A stretch of 63,301 bases of DNA from Amycolatopsis acididurans (GCF_012328925.1 NZ_JAAXLS010000037.1:1-63301); one strand, 5' to 3'; shown: positions 17,416 through 26,798, counted from the first letter of the stretch. Numbers and translations: made by a program. The notes: a model not told the origin generated them from the sequence alone.

Positions 17416-18783
17416 TCAGACCTGGGCGCCGGCCAGCGCCAGCCCCTTCTCACTTACCGGGGCTTCGGACTTCCGCAGATAAACGACCCAGGTCACCATG
17501 AAGCAGAGGCCGTAGAAGACGAGGAAGCCGACGAAGGCGGCGACCCCGCTCTTGGTGGTCGTGAACGACTGCCGGAACGCCAGGTTGATGACCAGGCCGC
17601 CGAGGGCACCGATCGCACCGGCGAGACCGATCAGCGCACCGGAGAGCTTGCGGGCCCGCAGCAGTTCGGTCGCCGAGTCCGCGCCGGCGTCGATGGCCGC
17701 CCGCGCCTTGGCCTTGAAGATCGCCGGGATCATCTTGTACGTCGAGCCGTTGCCGATACCGGTCAGCACGAACAGCACGATGAACGCCGTCGTGAACAGG
17801 CCGAGCGACTTGATCTGCGAAGCGACGATCAGCAGTGCGGTCATCGCCGCCATGCCGATGAAGTTGTAGAATGTGATCTTGCCGCCGCCGATCCGGTCCG
17901 CCAGCCAGCCGCCGACGGGGCGGGCCAGGGAGCCGAGCAGCGGGCCGAGGAACGTCACGTACGCCGCCTGCAGCGGGGTGCGGCCGAACTGGTTCTGCAG
18001 CACCAGGCCGAAGGCGAAGCTGTAGCCGATGAACGAACCGAAGGTGCCGATGTAGAGGAAGGACATGACCCACGCGTGGGCGTCCTTCATGACCTCGCGC
18101 ATGCCCTTCTGGTCGTTCTTGACCGAGGCGATGTTGTCCATGCCCAGCGAGGCACCCAGCGCGGCGATCACGATCAGCGGGATGTAGACGGCGAACAGGA
18201 TCCGCGGTGCGGACGTGCCCGCGCTCGCGATGATCGCGAGCCCGACGAGCTGGATCACGGCGACGCCGAGGTTGCCGCCGCCCGCGTTGAGACCCAGGGC
18301 CATGCCCTTGGCCTTCTCCGGGAAGAAGGCGTTGATGTTGGCCATCGACGAGGCGAAGTTGCCGCCGCCGACGCCGATCAGCACCGACAGCACCAGGAAC
18401 ACCCCGAACGGCGTGCCCGGCTTCATGATGATCGCCGCGAAGATCGACGGGATCAGCAGCAGCGAGGCGCTGACGATCGTCCAGTTGCGACCGCCGAAGC
18501 GCGCGACCGCGAACGTGTAGGGAATCCGCACGAACGCGCCGACCAGCGTCGCGAGCGAGGTCAGCAGGAACTTGTCACCGGCCGACAGACCGTACGGGGT
18601 GCCCATGAACAGCACCAGCACGGACATCAGGGACCAGATCGAGAAGCCGATGTGCTCGGCGAAGATGGAGAACCACAGGTTGCGGTTCGCGATCTTCTTT
18701 CCGGTCGACTGCCAGAAGGTCTCGTCCTCCGGTTCCCAGTGCTCGATCCAGCGCCGGCCTCGGTGTTGTGTCGCTGTGGTCAT
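17416..18783 (-). CDS. narK: Nitrate/nitrite transporter, NarK type (NNP family, MFS)
   Basis: A 455-aa inner-membrane transporter with about 12 hydrophobic segments. Nitrate-nitrite porter signatures are visible: a glycine-rich GVGGGNFASSMANINAFFPE in the middle and a second GNGSTYKMIPAIF in the C-terminal half, matching the two NNP nitrate-signature motifs. It probably brings nitrate in for the assimilatory enzymes and exports surplus nitrite. It sits between the electron-transfer flavoprotein (15 bp upstream) and nirB (32 bp downstream). Confidence 0.93.
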   Translation of the reverse strand: MTTATQHRGRRWIEHWEPEDETFWQSTGKKIANRNLWFSIFAEHIGFSIWSLMSVLVLFMGTPYGLSAGDKFLLTSLATLVGAFVRIPYTFAVARFGGRNWTIVSASLLLIPSIFAAIIMKPGTPFGVFLVLSVLIGVGGGNFASSMANINAFFPEKAKGMALGLNAGGGNLGVAVIQLVGLAIIASAGTSAPRILFAVYIPLIVIAALGASLGMDNIASVKNDQKGMREVMKDAHAWVMSFLYIGTFGSFIGYSFAFGLVLQNQFGRTPLQAAYVTFLGPLLGSLARPVGGWLADRIGGGKITFYNFIGMAAMTALLIVASQIKSLGLFTTAFIVLFVLTGIGNGSTYKMIPAIFKAKARAAIDAGADSATELLRARKLSGALIGLAGAIGALGGLVINLAFRQSFTTTKSGVAAFVGFLVFYGLCFMVTWVVYLRKSEAPVSEKGLALAGAQV

Positions 18784-18798
18784 AGCCTCTCCTGGGGG

Positions 18799-20244
18799 TT
18801 ATGAAGTGGTCGCGAGCCAGTCCGCGATGCCGCGCACGGCATCGCGGCAGCTGCCGCATCCGGTGGTCGCTCTGGTCGCCGAGGCCAGCTCGGACACATC
18901 TGTCGCGCCGGCCCGGAACGCCTCCACGAGGCGTCCTTTGGTCACCGAGTTGCATCGGCACACCACGGTCGAACCGGGCAGGTCGGCGGGGCTGGACGCC
19001 GGCGCGGCCCCGGAGGGCAGCGCGCGTCCCAGCAGGACGGCGAGGCGGTCGGTGGGGACGGGGACGCCTCGGTCGTAGAGCTGCGTGATGGTGGCGGCCG
19101 CGTCCGGCGCGCCGAGCATGATCGCGCCGGTCACCCGATCCTCACGGATCACGAGTTTGGTGTAGCGGCCGCGGGTCGGGTCGGTCAGGCACAGCACCTC
19201 GGCACCGGTGTCGCCGGCCTCGGCGTGCGCCTCCCCGATCGCGGTGAGGTCGATGCCGCGGGCCTTGAGCTTGGTGACGACCTGCGTGCCGCGGTAGCGC
19301 GACGAGACGTCCTCGCCGGTGAGCAGGTCCGCGAGCACCGCGGCCTGCTGCCACGCCGGTTCCACGAGCCCGGACACGGTGCCCGGATGCTGTGCGACGT
19401 CACCGATCGCGTGGATGCGCCCGTCGCTGGTGCGCAACGCGTCGTCGACCAGGATGCCGCGGTCGACCTCGATTCCGGCGTCCACCGCGAGCCCGGTCTG
19501 GGCGCGCACACCGGCGGAGATGACCACGAGATCGGCGTGCACCTTGCTGCCGTCGTCGAGTTTCAACCCGTCGCCCGGCACGTAGCGCGCGGCGCTCGTG
19601 CCGAGCCGGAAGTCGATGCCGTGCTCGGCAAGGGAACGGGCCAGCACCTGGCCCGCGCCCGCGTCGAGCTGGCGCTCCATGATGTGGCCGGCGGGGTGCA
19701 CGACGGTGACCAGATTCCCGCGGCCGGCGAGCCCACGAGCCGCCTCCAGCCCGAGCAGACCGCCACCGAGCACGGCCACCGGCGCGCCGACCTTGGCCGC
19801 GTCGAGGATGCGGTCGCAGTCGTCCAGCGTGCGGAACGCGACGACTCCGGGCGCGGGCATGCCGTCGTCCAGCACGAGCCCTTCGACGGGCGGCAGCCAC
19901 GGCTTCGCACCGGTGGCGAACACCAGCGCGTCGTAGTCCACACAGGACCCGTCGTCGAGTTCCACGTGCCGCTTGACCCGGTCGAGACCGACCGCGGTGA
20001 CGCCGGTGCGCAGGTCGATCCCGTGCTGCGAGGCCCAGTCGCCCTCGTGCAGCCGGACCATGTCGGGCCGCATCGTGCCGGCGAGCACGGCGGAGAGCAG
20101 GACGCGGTTGTAGGCGGCGTGCGTCTCCTCGCCGATGACGGTGAGGGCGACGCGCTCGCCCTTCGGGTCACGCTGCCGGATTTCGTCGGCCAGCCGCGCA
20201 CCCGCCATCCCGTAACCGAGCACGACCACCTTGCGGGGGCTCAT
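18799..20244 (-). CDS. FAD-dependent electron-transfer subunit of assimilatory nitrate reductase (NasB/NirB-N-like)
   Basis: A 481-aa pyridine nucleotide-disulfide oxidoreductase resembling the first half of NirB: GYGMAGARLADEI at the N-terminus, VLGGGLLGLEAARGL near 155, ISAGVRAQTGLA, and a C-terminal BFD-like [2Fe-2S] domain (CRCNSVTKGR and CGSCRDAV). It has no siroheme domain, so it cannot reduce nitrite. By position, overlapping the nitrate reductase gene by 4 bp (ATGA), it should pass electrons from NAD(P)H to the catalytic subunit, as Bacillus NasB does. Confidence 0.88.
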   Translation of the reverse strand: MSPRKVVVLGYGMAGARLADEIRQRDPKGERVALTVIGEETHAAYNRVLLSAVLAGTMRPDMVRLHEGDWASQHGIDLRTGVTAVGLDRVKRHVELDDGSCVDYDALVFATGAKPWLPPVEGLVLDDGMPAPGVVAFRTLDDCDRILDAAKVGAPVAVLGGGLLGLEAARGLAGRGNLVTVVHPAGHIMERQLDAGAGQVLARSLAEHGIDFRLGTSAARYVPGDGLKLDDGSKVHADLVVISAGVRAQTGLAVDAGIEVDRGILVDDALRTSDGRIHAIGDVAQHPGTVSGLVEPAWQQAAVLADLLTGEDVSSRYRGTQVVTKLKARGIDLTAIGEAHAEAGDTGAEVLCLTDPTRGRYTKLVIREDRVTGAIMLGAPDAAATITQLYDRGVPVPTDRLAVLLGRALPSGAAPASSPADLPGSTVVCRCNSVTKGRLVEAFRAGATDVSELASATRATTGCGSCRDAVRGIADWLATTS

Positions 20245-22319
20245 CGAAGATCATCCTTACCCAGGTTGACGGCACAGACCTTGAACTCCGGCATCCGGCT
20301 GGTCGGGTCCAGCGCCGGGTTGGTGAGCAGGTTCGCGCGCTGGGCGCCGCCGAAGTGGAACGGCAGGAACACCACGTCCGGCCGCATCGAGGACACGCAC
20401 CGCACGCGCGCGGTGGTCTCGCCGCGACGCGAGCTCACGCGGGCCCAGTCGCCGTGCTCCAGCCCGTGGCGGGCCGCGGTGTCCGGATGCACCTCGACAT
20501 AGGCCTCGGGCACGACGTCGTTCAGTTCCGGCACCAGCCGGGTCTGCGCACCGGACTGGTAGTGCTGCAGCACGCGGCCCGTGGTGGCCTGCAAGGGAAA
20601 CTCGGCGTCCGTCGGCTCCGCGGGCCCGCGGTGCTCGACCGGCACGAACCGGGCGCGGCCGTCGGCGTGCGCGAAGCGGTCGGTGAACATCCTCGGCGTC
20701 CCGGCGTGCTCGGTGCCCGGCACCGGCCAGTACAGCGCCTCACCGGCGCGGAGACGGTCGTAGCTGATCCCCGAGTAGTCGGCGAGCCCGCCCCTCGAGG
20801 CCTCGCGGAGTTCGGCGAACACGGTCTCGGCGTCGACGGGGAAACGCTCGGCGGGCTGGCCGAGCCGGGTCGCCAGTCCATTGAGGACATCGAGGTCGCT
20901 GCGCACGCCCTCCGGCGGGTCGATCGCCTTGCGGCGGAGCAGAACCCGGCCTTCGAGGTTGGTCATCGTGCCGTCCTCCTCGGCCCACTGGGTGACCGGG
21001 AGGACGACGTCGGCCAGCGCCGCTGTCTCGGACAGGAAGAGATCGGCGACGACGAGGAAGTCCAGCGCGGACAGCCGCTCGGCGACGTGCGCCGCACGCG
21101 GCGCGGAGACGACCACGTTGCTGCCGAACACCAGCAGTGCGCGCGGCCCGTCCCCGGTGCCCAGCGCGTCGAGCAGTTCGTAGGCCGACCGGCCCGCGCC
21201 CGGCAGCGAGTCGGCGGGCACGCCCCAGACGTTCGCGACGTGCTCGCGCGCGGCCGGGTCGTCGATCTTGCGGTAACCGGGCAACTGGTCGGCCTTCTGG
21301 CCGTGCTCGCGGCCGCCCTGGCCGTTGCCCTGGCCGGTGAGGCAGCCGTAACCGGAGCCCGCGCGGCCCGGCAGGCCGAGCGCGAGCGCCAGGTTGATCC
21401 ACGCGCTGACCGTGTCGGCGCCGCTGGCGTGCTGCTCGGTGCCCCGCGCGGTGAGAATGTAGGCGTTGCGTGCCTTGGCCAGCCGCTGCGCCACGCGGCG
21501 CTGGTCGGCGGCGGCGACGCCGGTCACCCGCTCGACGCGCTCGGGCCACCAGCGCGACACGATCCGCCACACCGCGTCGAAACCGCGGGTGCGTTCGTCC
21601 ACATAGGACCATTCGAGCAGGCCGTCGGCGACGACCGCGTGCAGGATCCCCATCGCCAGCGCCATGTCCGTACCGGGCGCGGGCGCCAGGTGCAGACTGC
21701 CCTGTTCGGCCGTCGGCGTGCGGCGGGGGTCGACGACGATGAGGCCGCCGACGTCGATCGCGTGGCGCAGGTGCTGCATGAACGGCGGCATCGTCTCGGC
21801 CGGGTTGGACCCGATCAGCAGTACCGCGTCGGCCTCGGCGAGGTCCGTGAGCGGGAACGGCAGCCCGCGGTCGAGCCCGAACGCCTTGTTACCGGCGGCC
21901 GCGGCCGAGGACATGCAGAAGCGGCCGTTGTAGTCCACCTGCGAAGTACCCAGCGCCACCCGGGCGAACTTGCCCAGCAGGTAGCACTTCTCGTTCGTCA
22001 GCCCGCCGCCGCCGAAGAGCGCGGCCGCGTCGGCGCCGTGCTGCGCCTGGATGTCGGTGAGCCGCCGCGCGACGAGATCGAGGGCGTCGTCCCAGCTAGC
22101 CGGGACGAGTTCGCCGTCGACGCGGACGAGTGGGCTGGTCAGGCGCGCGGGCGAGGTCAGCAGCGTTCCGGAGGTCCAGCCCTTCTGGCACAGCCCGCCG
22201 CCGTTGGTGGGGAACTCCCTGGGGGCGACAGAGGTGCCGGACACGCTCATCCCGCACTGCAGCGCACAGTACGGGCAATGCGTCGCGACTTTGACTCCAC
22301 GTTCCGCCGTCAGCGTCAC
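20241..22319 (-). CDS. Assimilatory nitrate reductase catalytic subunit (molybdopterin oxidoreductase)
   Basis: A 692-aa bis-MGD molybdoenzyme that reduces nitrate to nitrite. The N-terminus carries the [4Fe-4S] motif HCPYCALQCGM with the fourth Cys in GGLCQKGW. The probable Mo-ligand Cys is in NGRFCMSS near residue 140, as in Nas/NarB enzymes. The C-terminal dinucleotide-binding domain has HYQSGAQTRLVPEL. No Tat signal is present, so it is cytoplasmic. Two GTG starts are possible; the first lies inside the strong AAGGAGG ribosome-binding site, so the second, 5 nt after it, is taken. It is the first gene of the nitrate operon. Confidence 0.94.
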   Translation of the reverse strand: MTLTAERGVKVATHCPYCALQCGMSVSGTSVAPREFPTNGGGLCQKGWTSGTLLTSPARLTSPLVRVDGELVPASWDDALDLVARRLTDIQAQHGADAAALFGGGGLTNEKCYLLGKFARVALGTSQVDYNGRFCMSSAAAAGNKAFGLDRGLPFPLTDLAEADAVLLIGSNPAETMPPFMQHLRHAIDVGGLIVVDPRRTPTAEQGSLHLAPAPGTDMALAMGILHAVVADGLLEWSYVDERTRGFDAVWRIVSRWWPERVERVTGVAAADQRRVAQRLAKARNAYILTARGTEQHASGADTVSAWINLALALGLPGRAGSGYGCLTGQGNGQGGREHGQKADQLPGYRKIDDPAAREHVANVWGVPADSLPGAGRSAYELLDALGTGDGPRALLVFGSNVVVSAPRAAHVAERLSALDFLVVADLFLSETAALADVVLPVTQWAEEDGTMTNLEGRVLLRRKAIDPPEGVRSDLDVLNGLATRLGQPAERFPVDAETVFAELREASRGGLADYSGISYDRLRAGEALYWPVPGTEHAGTPRMFTDRFAHADGRARFVPVEHRGPAEPTDAEFPLQATTGRVLQHYQSGAQTRLVPELNDVVPEAYVEVHPDTAARHGLEHGDWARVSSRRGETTARVRCVSSMRPDVVFLPFHFGGAQRANLLTNPALDPTSRMPEFKVCAVNLGKDDLR

Positions 22320-22362
22320 GCGCACCTCCTTCCCTCGACGTGACTCGAAGGTAAGGAGGCCG

Positions 22363-22400
22363 TGTTACCTGAAAATGCCCGAATGTTTCAGGCGTTTGAC
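22363..22400 (-). promoter_or_regulatory. GlnR-like site in the nitrate operon promoter
   Basis: Read on the minus strand, GTCAA-n6-GAAAC (22400-22385) fits the GlnR half-site pair gTnAC-n6-GaAAC with one mismatch; a further GTAAC lies downstream near 22368-22364. The same stretch contains a perfect inverted repeat CCTGAAA-n11-TTTCAGG (22368-22374, 22386-22392). It lies 65 to 80 bp before the nitrate reductase start, where a GlnR or NnaR site is expected. Confidence 0.5.
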
Positions 22401-22479
22401 ATTGCTTGCCTATTAGCAGAGGTAGGTGGTGAGAAGTGACCTGGGGCACTTCCGTGGGAAAGTACCAGGTCGGCGAGTT

Positions 22480-23283
22480 TCACAGCAGTTCGCTGACCGA
22501 GGCGGCGGCGGCGCGGATCCCGTCGAGCGCGGCGGCGGTGCCACGGGGGTTGATCGAGTTGGCGGCCAGCCGGAAAAGTACGGCACGAAGGAGTAACTGG
22601 GACCATTCCGGCAGATGAGACCAGCGGTGGAGGAATTCGATACCGGCCCCGCCCCAGGCGACCGCGTCCACGGCGACGATGGCGGCGGCCCATTCGGCGG
22701 GCCGGAAGTAGGGATCGAAGTCGACGATTCCGGGCGGGGACTCACCGTCGAACAACACGGTGCCGAAGAGATCGCCGGGGACGATCTGCTCGGGCAACGC
22801 CACGGGTCTTCGTGCCACCGCGAGCACCTCGAACCAGCCCTCGCCCCTGGTCTCCTCGACGGGAATCTTCGCCTCGCCCCAGGCGATCCGGTCCGCGATG
22901 GCGTCCGGATCGGTGCGGGAGGCGAGAAATCCCGGCCGCGGCAGCTCCGCGGTCGCCTGGGTGAGTTTGAGCGCGGCCTGCATGATCTGGTCGTAGCGGT
23001 GTTCGGGCCTGCCGGGCAGATAGCGGCTCGCGGCCCAGCCGCCGATGATCGCCCGCCCGTCGGTCGTGCGCACCGGCCGGGCGATACGCAGATCGGGCGC
23101 GTCGATGCGGCTCAGCGTGTTCGCCAGCCACATCGCACGCGCCCGATCGGCGACAGGTTTGAGTACCACGTGCCCGCAGCGCCAGGCCGAACTACCCGGC
23201 AGCCGCTCCGGCTCCCCCGTCGCGCCGAAAGCGTCGAGCACGCGCTGCGGCGGGGCCTCGCGGAGTCTGGAACCGGGGGACAC
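22480..23283 (-). CDS. TIGR02569 family protein (phosphotransferase-like)
   Basis: A 267-aa protein matching the actinobacterial TIGR02569 family, distantly like aminoglycoside phosphotransferases. Seen are the N-terminal APPQRVLDAFGA, WRCGHVVLKPVAD (probable nucleotide-binding lysine), VPGDLFGTVLFDG and IVDFDPYFRP, where a kinase-like Asp might bind metal; the classical HGDLH loop is altered to VPGDLFG. Function is unknown. In mycobacteria the family member (Rv3205c) also sits just downstream of moeZ, and the order is the same here. Confidence 0.82.
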   Translation of the reverse strand: MSPGSRLREAPPQRVLDAFGATGEPERLPGSSAWRCGHVVLKPVADRARAMWLANTLSRIDAPDLRIARPVRTTDGRAIIGGWAASRYLPGRPEHRYDQIMQAALKLTQATAELPRPGFLASRTDPDAIADRIAWGEAKIPVEETRGEGWFEVLAVARRPVALPEQIVPGDLFGTVLFDGESPPGIVDFDPYFRPAEWAAAIVAVDAVAWGGAGIEFLHRWSHLPEWSQLLLRAVLFRLAANSINPRGTAAALDGIRAAAASVSELL

Positions 23284-23339
23284 CCCGCGAGGTTACCGCC
23301 GCAGGCAAGGGAAATTTCAGAAAACCCGCTTGCGTCGCG

Positions 23340-24518
23340 TCAGTAGGTCGGCAGGCTCTTGTCGATCTGGTTCGCCCACGCGAGCACGCCGCCACCGAGG
23401 TGCGTGGCGTCCTTGAACCCGGCCCGGTGCAAGGCGGCGAGCGCCTCGGCCGAGCGGGCACCCGACTTGCAGTGCAGCACGATCGGCTTGTCCTGCGGCA
23501 ACTCGGAAAGCGCCTCACCCGAGAGGATCTTGTCCTTCGGGATCAGCTTGGCGCCCTTGATGTTGACGATCTCGTACTCGTGCGGCTCGCGGACGTCGAT
23601 CAGCTCGAAGTCCTCGCCCGAGTCGAACTTCGCCTTCAGCTCCGCCGGGGTGATCGTGTGGCCGGAGGCGGCCTGCTGCGCGTCGTCGGAGACGACACCG
23701 CAGAACGCGTCGTAGTCGATCAGCTCGGTGATCTTCGGGGTCTCCGGATCCTTACGGATCTTGACCTCGCGATACTTCATCTCCAGCGCGTCGTAGCTGA
23801 TCAGACGGCCGAGCAGCGGCTCGCCGATGCCCGTGAGCAGCTTGATCGCCTCGTTGACCATGATCGAGCCGATCGAGGCGCACAGCACGCCCAGCACGCC
23901 ACCCTCGGCGCACGAGGGGACCATGCCCGGGGGCGGCGGCTCCGGGTAGAGGTCACGGTAGTTGAGGCCCTTGCCGTTGGGCGCGTCCTCCCAGAACACG
24001 CTGACCTGGCCCTCGAACCGGAAGATCGAGCCCCACACGTACGGCTTGCCCAGCAGCACGGCGGCGTCGTTGACCAGGTACCTGGTCGCGAAGTTGTCCG
24101 TGCCGTCCAGGATCAGGTCGTAGCCGGAGAAGACATCCAGCGCGTTCGCGCTCGTCAGCTGCTCGGTGTGCAGGATGACGTTGACGAACGGGTTGATCTC
24201 CGCGATCGACTCCTTCGCCGACACCGCCTTCGGCTTGCCGACATCCGACTGGCCGTGGATGACCTGGCGCTGCAGGTTCGACTCGTCGACCACGTCGAAG
24301 TCGATCACGCCGAGCGTGCCGACCCCGGCCGCGGCCAGGTAGAGCAACGCGGGGCTGCCAAGGCCACCGGCGCCGATCACCAGGACCTTGGCGTTCTTGA
24401 GCCGCTTCTGCCCGTCCATCCCGACGTCCGGGATGATCAGGTGACGGCTGTACCGGGCCACCTCTTCCTTGGTGAGCTCGGCGGCCGGCTCAACGAGCGG
24501 CGGCAGGCTGCCTGACAT
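23340..24518 (-). CDS. moeZ: MoeZ: MoeB-type adenylyltransferase/sulfurtransferase with rhodanese domain
   Basis: A 392-aa bifunctional enzyme that adenylates and thiocarboxylates ubiquitin-like sulfur carriers (MoaD, ThiS, CysO type). The ThiF/MoeB domain has the nucleotide motif VIGAGGLGSPALLYL near residue 50, ILDGTDNFATRYL and the catalytic-loop SCAEGGVLGVLC; the C-terminal rhodanese domain holds the persulfide Cys in LHCKSGARSAEAL. The start ATG has GGAGG 6 nt upstream; an earlier Met lacks one. The zinc-binding CxxC pairs of E. coli MoeB are not seen, as usual for MoeZ. Sulfur transfer for molybdopterin would support the nearby nitrate reductase. Confidence 0.93.
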   Translation of the reverse strand: MSGSLPPLVEPAAELTKEEVARYSRHLIIPDVGMDGQKRLKNAKVLVIGAGGLGSPALLYLAAAGVGTLGVIDFDVVDESNLQRQVIHGQSDVGKPKAVSAKESIAEINPFVNVILHTEQLTSANALDVFSGYDLILDGTDNFATRYLVNDAAVLLGKPYVWGSIFRFEGQVSVFWEDAPNGKGLNYRDLYPEPPPPGMVPSCAEGGVLGVLCASIGSIMVNEAIKLLTGIGEPLLGRLISYDALEMKYREVKIRKDPETPKITELIDYDAFCGVVSDDAQQAASGHTITPAELKAKFDSGEDFELIDVREPHEYEIVNIKGAKLIPKDKILSGEALSELPQDKPIVLHCKSGARSAEALAALHRAGFKDATHLGGGVLAWANQIDKSLPTY

Positions 24519-24617
24519 CGACGTCCTCCATCTCACGCCTGGTCGCGTTTCTCGACGACCCAGTATCCACAACACAAGGGTCGCACCCCACCATTCCCGG
24601 TGTCCGCATGGTGAGAC

Positions 24618-25712
24618 TCACCCCGAGGGCGCGCTGTCGCCGAGGTTGAGCACCGGCCAGGCATTGGGCTTGCAGACCTTGCCGTCCGCGGGCACGGCCT
24701 TCGAGTTGTAGATGTCGACCTGGTTGAGCTGGGCCACGTAGTCGTTGGCGACCCCGAACGTCTGCTGCATCATCACGGGCGCGAGCTGGCCGTTCTCCTG
24801 GCAGCCGATGTGGCTCTTGCCCAGCGCGTGTCCCACCTCGTGGTTCGTGGCGTACTGACGGTAGGTGGTCATGTCGCCACCGAATGCCAGCGCGCCGCGC
24901 ACCCAGCGGGCCAGGTTGATGACCACGCTCTTCTGGAACCCGCGGATGTAGCAGGACGTGGGGAACGGGATGCCGAAGCCGCACAGATCCGCCCGCGTCG
25001 CCGTGTTCGGCGTGGTCAGCCGCACCCGGAAGTCCGGATCGGGGTAGCTGGCGTCCACGCGCTGCAGGCTCACCTTGCCGGTGCCGATCCAGCTCTGCGG
25101 GTTCGACAGGGTCGCCTCCACCGCCGTGGCGAACGAGTCGTCGCCCGCGTAGCTCGACGGATCGATCCCGTCCTCCACCTCGATGGTGTAGTGGTACAGC
25201 TTGCCGCCGGTCCCGACCTTCTTGCCGGCGTCGCCGGAGAGCGGGATGACGTGCCAGGTGCCCTTGCCCGACTCGGTGAACGCGCCGCCGGCGGGCAGTT
25301 CGGCCGTCGGCACGTTGAGGTTCGCGGGCAGCGCGGGCCGCTCGGCCAGGTTGGCGCCGGAACCGTCGCCGGTGCCCGTGGTCTGCGCGCTGCCGTCCGT
25401 CGCGGGCTGCGGCCCGGAGTTGGCCGTGTTGAACACCACCAGCGCGGTGATCACGACGAGAATCGGCAGCGCGTACACGCGCCAGCCGTAGGTCTTGGTG
25501 ATGCGGGCGACGAACCCGCGCTCACGGCGCGCCCGGCGGGCCTCCTCCGGCCCTTGCTCCAGCTGCGCGGGCGCGGGCTTCCAGGACGCGCTCAGCGGCT
25601 CCCCCGTGGTGCGGCGGTGACCAGGGCGATAGCGGTCCTCGCCACGGGAGGGATGCGAACGACGGGACGCCTGATGCTGATCGCGTCGCGCTCCGTTCCT
25701 CCCCCGGTCCAC
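24618..25712 (-). CDS. DUF3152 membrane-anchored metalloprotease-like protein
   Basis: A 364-aa protein: a basic, disordered cytoplasmic N-terminus, one transmembrane helix (YALPILVVITALVVF near residue 85), a Thr/Gly-rich linker and an extracytoplasmic DUF3152 domain. The zinc-protease motif is plain: HEVGHALGKSH (HExxHxxGxxH, metzincin-like), followed by GCQENGQLAPVMMQQT, in which the Met may be the Met-turn. Four cysteines in the domain could form disulfides. The start is a GTG; later starts are possible because the N-terminus is low complexity. Its mycobacterial relative Rv3207c also lies upstream of moeZ. Confidence 0.85.
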   Translation of the reverse strand: MDRGRNGARRDQHQASRRSHPSRGEDRYRPGHRRTTGEPLSASWKPAPAQLEQGPEEARRARRERGFVARITKTYGWRVYALPILVVITALVVFNTANSGPQPATDGSAQTTGTGDGSGANLAERPALPANLNVPTAELPAGGAFTESGKGTWHVIPLSGDAGKKVGTGGKLYHYTIEVEDGIDPSSYAGDDSFATAVEATLSNPQSWIGTGKVSLQRVDASYPDPDFRVRLTTPNTATRADLCGFGIPFPTSCYIRGFQKSVVINLARWVRGALAFGGDMTTYRQYATNHEVGHALGKSHIGCQENGQLAPVMMQQTFGVANDYVAQLNQVDIYNSKAVPADGKVCKPNAWPVLNLGDSAPSG

Positions 25713-25793
25713 GGGCCCAAGGGTGCCACATGCGCACTGTTACGCGCCTGGCGACCGGCCCGTCACAGCACGCGGTTCCATCACTCGGATGGC

Positions 25794-26798
25794 CTACCAC
25801 ACATTCGCGGCGACACGCTCCCACATGCCCAGAACGGCCTTCGCTACGGCAACCGGGCGTTCCATCTGTGCCACGTGGCCGGTCCTCGGCAGCACCAGCA
25901 GCCGCGCGTTCGGCAGTGCCCTGGCGGTGCGGGCCGCGCGGCGCACGGAGATCACCCTGTCGTCGGTGCCCCACACCACCAGCGAGGGCGCCTTGACCTG
26001 CGGCGCGATCGACCACAGCGAGGCCGGGCCGCGGGCGAACCAGGTGCGGAAGATGCTCAAGGTGCTCAGGTTCATGGCCGAACTGGCCCACCGCAACGCC
26101 AGCCGCGCGCTGTGCTCCTCCTCGAGCTCGTCGAGCCGGTGCGCCGGGAACGCGCCGGGGTTGGCGAAGCACAGGTTGATCACCTGCTGGGCGCGTTCGC
26201 GAGGACCCATCGCGGCGAGGCGCCTGCGGGCCCGGCGGCCGATCAACGGCAGGTACGCCAGCGCCATCGCCGGATCGGACAGCCGGCGCGGATCGGGCCT
26301 GCGGTCGGGCATCGCCGGGGAGATGAGTGTGAGCGTGCGCACGAGTTCCGGCCTGCGTGCGGCCAGCAGCAGCGAGATCGCGCCGCCCATCGAGTTGCCG
26401 ACGAGGTGCACGGGCCCCATGCCCTCGATGAACCTCGCGAGCGTCTCGGTGTGCGCGCCGAGGCTGAAATCGAAGTTCTCGACCGGTTCGGAGAAACCGA
26501 AACCCGGCAGGTCGGGGGCGATGCCGTCGCCGTACGGCGCCAGCAGCGCGGCCAGGTCCGTCCAGTTCGAGGAGGAGCCGCCCAGGCCGTGCACGTAAAC
26601 GACCTGCTCGTCACCCGCGCCCGGCGTGCGCCGTACGTGCAGCGACACTCCGCCGGAGCTCTCCACCGACCCCGGCCACGGCGGAAGGTTCGGGTCGAGG
26701 GTGGGTAACGTTGCGCTGGACAGGGGGACGTGCGTGATGGGGACCCGTCTGGCGGGCAGCAGCTGCTCGGGTTCGGCCGCCGGGATCGTGTCTGTCAT
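25794..26798 (-). CDS. Alpha/beta hydrolase
   Basis: A 334-aa alpha/beta-hydrolase. Seen are the oxyanion segment YVHGLGGSSSNW near residue 80, the nucleophile elbow VGNSMGGAISLL (Ser in GNSMGG), the acid near WGTDDRVISVRRA and the His in LPRTGHVAQMERP. The family includes esterases, epoxide hydrolases and C-C bond hydrolases; the substrate is not evident. The Met used gives a normal length; upstream in-frame sequence runs antisense through the TetR gene. It is divergent from that regulator with 87 bp between starts. Confidence 0.88.
   Translation of the reverse strand: MTDTIPAAEPEQLLPARRVPITHVPLSSATLPTLDPNLPPWPGSVESSGGVSLHVRRTPGAGDEQVVYVHGLGGSSSNWTDLAALLAPYGDGIAPDLPGFGFSEPVENFDFSLGAHTETLARFIEGMGPVHLVGNSMGGAISLLLAARRPELVRTLTLISPAMPDRRPDPRRLSDPAMALAYLPLIGRRARRRLAAMGPRERAQQVINLCFANPGAFPAHRLDELEEEHSARLALRWASSAMNLSTLSIFRTWFARGPASLWSIAPQVKAPSLVVWGTDDRVISVRRAARTARALPNARLLVLPRTGHVAQMERPVAVAKAVLGMWERVAANVW

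Noticed and set aside
15020..17482. 820-aa plus-strand ORF antisense to nirB
   Set aside because: No recognisable domain and the opposite strand is an intact NirB with all cofactor cysteines.
17323..18804. 493-aa plus-strand ORF antisense to narK
   Set aside because: Highly polar, low-complexity product; narK on the other strand has all expected helices and signatures.
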